A DNA stretch of 64,000 bases from Archaeoglobus profundus DSM 5631 (lineage in GTDB: Archaea > Halobacteriota > Archaeoglobi > Archaeoglobales > Archaeoglobaceae), in contig NC_013741.1 in the NCBI RefSeq assembly GCF_000025285.1, positions 248,001 through 312,000 of the forward strand, in the 5' to 3' direction. Numbering within the stretch: position 1 is the stretch's first letter; each line of letters begins with the position of its first letter. This document shows, one piece after another, positions 62,308 to 64,000 of this stretch. Both the position numbers and the translations under genes were made by a program. The notes below the pieces were generated by a model. It was not told where the DNA came from and did not search any database. It worked only from the letters and a program-made list of their open reading frames with translations.

Positions 62308-62366
62308 ACGGGATGAAGAGGGAGAGTCGAACTGAGATATGATGAAGTTACTCCTGGCTGACCGAA
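62308..62366 (+). ncRNA. C/D box sRNA B
   Basis: Box C ATGAAGA (62313-62319, one mismatch from RTGATGA), 12-nt guide GGGAGAGTCGAA, box D' CTGA (62332-62335), spacer GAT, box C' ATGATGA (62339-62345), 12-nt guide AGTTACTCCTGG, box D CTGA (62358-62361). The spacing matches sRNAs C and D, which supports it despite the weak C box. Targets are not identified; the D' guide complement TTCGACTCTCCC has the look of a T-loop with its 3' stem. Confidence 0.68.
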
Positions 62367-62367
62367 C

Positions 62368-62378
62368 ATTTTTATACT
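62368..62378 (+). promoter_or_regulatory. TATA box of sRNA C
   Basis: A CATTTTTATAC element is centred about 26-28 bp before box C of sRNA C. Confidence 0.45.
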
Positions 62379-62396
62379 CTTTTGCGGTTCTTCAAG

Positions 62397-62454
62397 TGGG
62401 ATGATGAGTGGGGTAGCTCCTGATGTGTGATGAGCCTCACCACTCCTGACAACC
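62397..62454 (+). ncRNA. C/D box sRNA C
   Basis: Box C ATGATGA (62401-62407), 12-nt guide GTGGGGTAGCTC, box D' CTGA (62420-62423), spacer TGT, box C' GTGATGA (62427-62433), 12-nt guide GCCTCACCACTC, box D CTGA (62446-62449). All boxes are perfect and both guides are 12 nt. It should direct 2'-O-methylation by fibrillarin, Nop5 and L7Ae at bases pairing 5 nt upstream of D' and D. Targets are most likely rRNA but were not verified. Confidence 0.85.
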
Positions 62455-62484
62455 AATTTAACAAATTCAATTCTGTAGGCAAAT

Positions 62485-62503
62485 TCTCAAAAAATAGAAA
62501 AAT
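62485..62503 (-). terminator. T-rich terminator after sRNA D
   Basis: The minus strand runs TTTTTCTATTTTTTGAG just past box D of sRNA D. It would end the PAC2-sRNA transcript. Confidence 0.5.
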
Positions 62504-62556
62504 CAGGTCGGGGCTCTCTCATCACACATCAGAAAGGAGGTCTCTCATCACCTGAA
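62498..62556 (-). ncRNA. C/D box sRNA D, box C overlapping the stop codon of the upstream gene
   Basis: On the minus strand: box C GTGATGA (62551-62545), 12-nt guide GAGACCTCCTTT, box D' CTGA (62532-62529), spacer TGT, box C' GTGATGA (62525-62519), 12-nt guide GAGAGCCCCGAC, box D CTGA (62506-62503). All boxes are perfect. The TGA stop of the PAC2 gene lies inside box C, and no separate promoter is obvious, so the sRNA is probably cut from the 3' end of the nop10-PAC2 mRNA. Confidence 0.83.
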
Positions 62557-63327
62557 GTATCTCAAATCCTCATCACTCCTATACTGCTGAACGACCTGTT
62601 CCTGCATTTCCCTTATCTGTTCTATGAATTTTTCCATCTCCTTAGCTCTTTCTTCAAGATCCTCAACACTGACTTTGAGGTTCAGAATTTTCATTAGGAC
62701 ATCTAAAACAGCCTTTGCACTCTTGGGATCAACCATGTATCCGGATGTTACACCCATGAGACAGGCCGCCTCAATCCCCTCAAGCTGTGAAACGCCTAGA
62801 AGTAATCCAGAAGCTCCAATTATACCGCCGCTTGGTTCCCCTTTCTCAAATTTGACTCCAAATTTCTTAAGCTCTTCAACCAATTCAGGTGTGTTAGCTG
62901 CGCCTATTACGTATGGCTCCTCGACCATCCTTCCAACACCGTATCCACCTAATGTGAATATTCTTTTAGCTCCGAACTTCTTCGCAATCTCGATGTAAGC
63001 ATTTACAAGCTCGTAATGACCGATTCCATCCATACTCTGGAAGTCTCCAACAAGTATAAGGAGGTCGGGAGAATTACCATCTGATTTGTACGCATAAACC
63101 TCGTTCTTCGGTAACCTTATAGTTCCATCCTCGTTGACCATAACCTGAGGAGGGAAGTGGTGAGAGTATATTTCGACGACCTTAACGGTATCAAGCTCCT
63201 TTACTAGATGATCAGCAACGAGCTTACCTACATGTCCAATTCCCGGTAATCCTTCGATGAACACTGGATCTTTCAAACCCACCCCTTCGGGTTCTTTCAG
63301 ATATCTCACATCAACCCTCTTCAGCAT
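62548..63327 (-). CDS. PAC2-type proteasome assembly chaperone family protein
   Basis: A 259-residue protein of the archaeal PAC2/PbaB-like family (TIGR00162). VFIEGLPGIGHVGKLVADHLV is the hallmark near residue 22. PDLLILVGDFQSMDGIGHYEL, IFTLGGYGVGRMVEEPYVIGA, GIIGASGLLLGVSQL and ACLMGVTSGYMVDPKSAKAVL follow. The C-terminal helix is coiled-coil-like (LEERAKEMEKFIEQIREMQEQ). It overlaps nop10 by 17 bp, and its stop codon lies inside the C box of sRNA D. Confidence 0.9.
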   Translation of the reverse strand: MLKRVDVRYLKEPEGVGLKDPVFIEGLPGIGHVGKLVADHLVKELDTVKVVEIYSHHFPPQVMVNEDGTIRLPKNEVYAYKSDGNSPDLLILVGDFQSMDGIGHYELVNAYIEIAKKFGAKRIFTLGGYGVGRMVEEPYVIGAANTPELVEELKKFGVKFEKGEPSGGIIGASGLLLGVSQLEGIEAACLMGVTSGYMVDPKSAKAVLDVLMKILNLKVSVEDLEERAKEMEKFIEQIREMQEQVVQQYRSDEDLRYFR

Positions 63328-63511
63328 GCCTCCACCTCCCGATGTTGAAGAATCCTACTTCCTTTCTCAACTTCCTCCTGTACTTTCCGTAGGGATCTTC
63401 AGGAGAGAACTTAGGTGGTATGGGCATAAAAGTCTTCTCTCCGCAATTTGGACAAACTTCTTTGAGAGTGTACCGTCCACATTTGGGACATTTTCTCATC
63501 TTAACTTTCAT
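63311..63511 (-). CDS. nop10: H/ACA RNP component Nop10
   Basis: A 66-residue Nop10, which with Cbf5, Gar1 and L7Ae forms the pseudouridylation RNP. The zinc ribbon is RKCPKCGRYTLKEVCPNCGE, and the linear C-terminal part has PPKFSPEDPYGKYRRKLRKEV, the Cbf5-binding segment. A TTCTTTAAAG element lies about 22 bp before the ATG. Its gene is in one transcript with PAC2, and so probably with C/D sRNA D: two classes of RNA-modification machinery on one mRNA. Confidence 0.95.
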   Translation of the reverse strand: MKVKMRKCPKCGRYTLKEVCPNCGEKTFMPIPPKFSPEDPYGKYRRKLRKEVGFFNIGRWRHAEEG

Positions 63512-63560
63512 GATCGAAGTATCTCGAAGACTTTAAAGAACTTTTCATACCTCGGTAGGA

Positions 63561-64000
63561 TTATATCAGAGCCTTTTCAACCAGCTCAATCGCCTTATCT
63601 ATTTCCTTCTTCAAGACTTCGGGCAATCCCTTTATATCTATCTCCATGAAACCTCTTATTATCAGAGATATAGCTTCATCTCTGCTTAAACCGCGAGTCA
63701 TCAGATAGAATATCTCATCTTCGGCAATCTTACCTATAGCCGCTTCATGGCTTAAATCAACGTTCGGATTTCTAGCTTCAAGCTCGGGAATGGCATGAAT
63801 GATACCGCCACCGAGAATCATTCCTTTGCACTCCAGATGCCCCTTTACACCTTCAGCGTTTCCTATGATGTGCCCTCTTGCAACGATCTTTCCTCCCTTG
63901 CTTATACTCCTCGAAATTATCTCAGCCGAGCTTCCTTCGCCGTTCAAGTACACTCTGCTACCAAGATCTATCTCAGAATCTTCAAATCCTACTATGACGC
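63561..64000 (-). CDS. SufB/SufD family Fe-S assembly protein, C-terminal part (runs off window)
   Basis: The reading frame is open to the window edge, so only the last 145 or so residues are seen. DLGSRVYLNGEGSSAEIISR, IVARGHIIGNAEGVKGHLEC and the C-terminal DLSHEAAIGKIAEDEIFYLM followed by TRGLSRDEAISLIIRGF are typical of the beta-helix and C-terminal helices of SufB/SufD. It acts with the ATPase SufC as a scaffold for Fe-S cluster assembly; sufC probably lies beyond the edge. Archaeal genomes often have one SufB-like copy, and I cannot choose B or D from this part. Confidence 0.9.
   Translation of the reverse strand, partial: VIVGFEDSEIDLGSRVYLNGEGSSAEIISRSISKGGKIVARGHIIGNAEGVKGHLECKGMILGGGIIHAIPELEARNPNVDLSHEAAIGKIAEDEIFYLMTRGLSRDEAISLIIRGFMEIDIKGLPEVLKKEIDKAIELVEKALI

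Noticed and set aside
62310-62316. GGGATGA as box C of sRNA B
   Set aside because: It would give a 15-nt D' guide, unlike the 12-nt guides of its neighbours. ATGAAGA three bases later fits equally well and restores the 12-nt spacing.
62408-62419. 23S rRNA domain V as the target of the first guide of sRNA C
   Set aside because: The complement contains AGCTACCCC, which recalls the conserved stretch before GGGGAUAACAGG, but I have no rRNA sequence of this species to confirm it, so I do not assign it.

Overview
The window is a piece of an archaeal chromosome, most likely from the Archaeoglobales (Archaeoglobus/Ferroglobus/Geoglobus group). It carries archaeal-only information genes: aIF2 gamma and beta, aIF1, Nop10, deoxyhypusine synthase, an FtsZ with a ribbon-helix-helix partner, C/D box sRNAs, DUF61, DUF424 and UPF0200/0201. 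It also carries a hyp operon and a corrinoid salvage cluster. Many genes have a TATA-like box about 22-30 bp before the start codon, which suggests leaderless mRNAs, and I used this to choose starts. The species cannot be fixed from the sequence alone. There are no rRNAs, CRISPR arrays or insertion sequences. Coding density is very high, and only one gap exceeds 300 bp; it holds RNA genes.

Left part (to about 20 kb). A MoxR-type ATPase with a truncated partner, then DUF167 and GGCT-like genes. A molybdopterin set follows (moaC, and moeA fused to a periplasmic-binding-like domain), and then a corrinoid region: btuF-btuC, a frameshifted histone-deacetylase-family gene, two large secreted proteins that each carry a DUF4430 (transcobalamin-like) domain, cbiB, cobS, two small HTH genes, cobY, cbiZ and cobT. 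Together these would capture corrinoids at the cell surface, import them, strip their side chain (CbiZ), and rebuild the nucleotide loop (CbiB, CobY, CobT, CobS). A common motif beside the TATA box occurs in four promoters of this region. The hypABCD operon follows.

Middle part (20-53 kb). Housekeeping and conserved archaeal genes: a TPR membrane protein, a KaiC-like ATPase cluster with a 55-residue zinc-ribbon gene, an RNA-free RNase P (HARP), an AglD-like glycosyltransferase, proC and hemD. An MBL-fold/ArsA/radical-SAM (Ahb-type haem) run follows. Then come initiation factors, truA, a GNAT-ABC fusion, tRNA-Arg(UCG), endonuclease III, a helicase/TIM-barrel nuclease pair, an RsmB-like methylase, tmk, tRNA-Glu(UUC), ilvC, pdaD, pgk, a YchF-type GTPase, trxB and trkH.

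Right part (53-64 kb). A cdrS-like RHH gene and ftsZ lie behind a TATA box with a tandem palindromic repeat at the probable transcription start. Deoxyhypusine synthase, kptA, an FAD dehydrogenase, a DHPS-like protein and ileS follow. A compact island of four C/D box sRNA genes sits between ileS and a PAC2-type proteasome-assembly gene. Nop10 and a SufB/SufD-type gene cut by the window edge close the region.

The two most interesting items are (1) a proposed archaeal surface corrinoid-capture system that reuses the intrinsic-factor/transcobalamin domain pairing (alpha/alpha-barrel plus DUF4430) and the propeller fold of bacterial BtuG, and (2) the C/D sRNA island. In that island one sRNA has guides complementary to the T-arm and D-arm of tRNA, and another has its C box overlapping the stop codon of the upstream gene.
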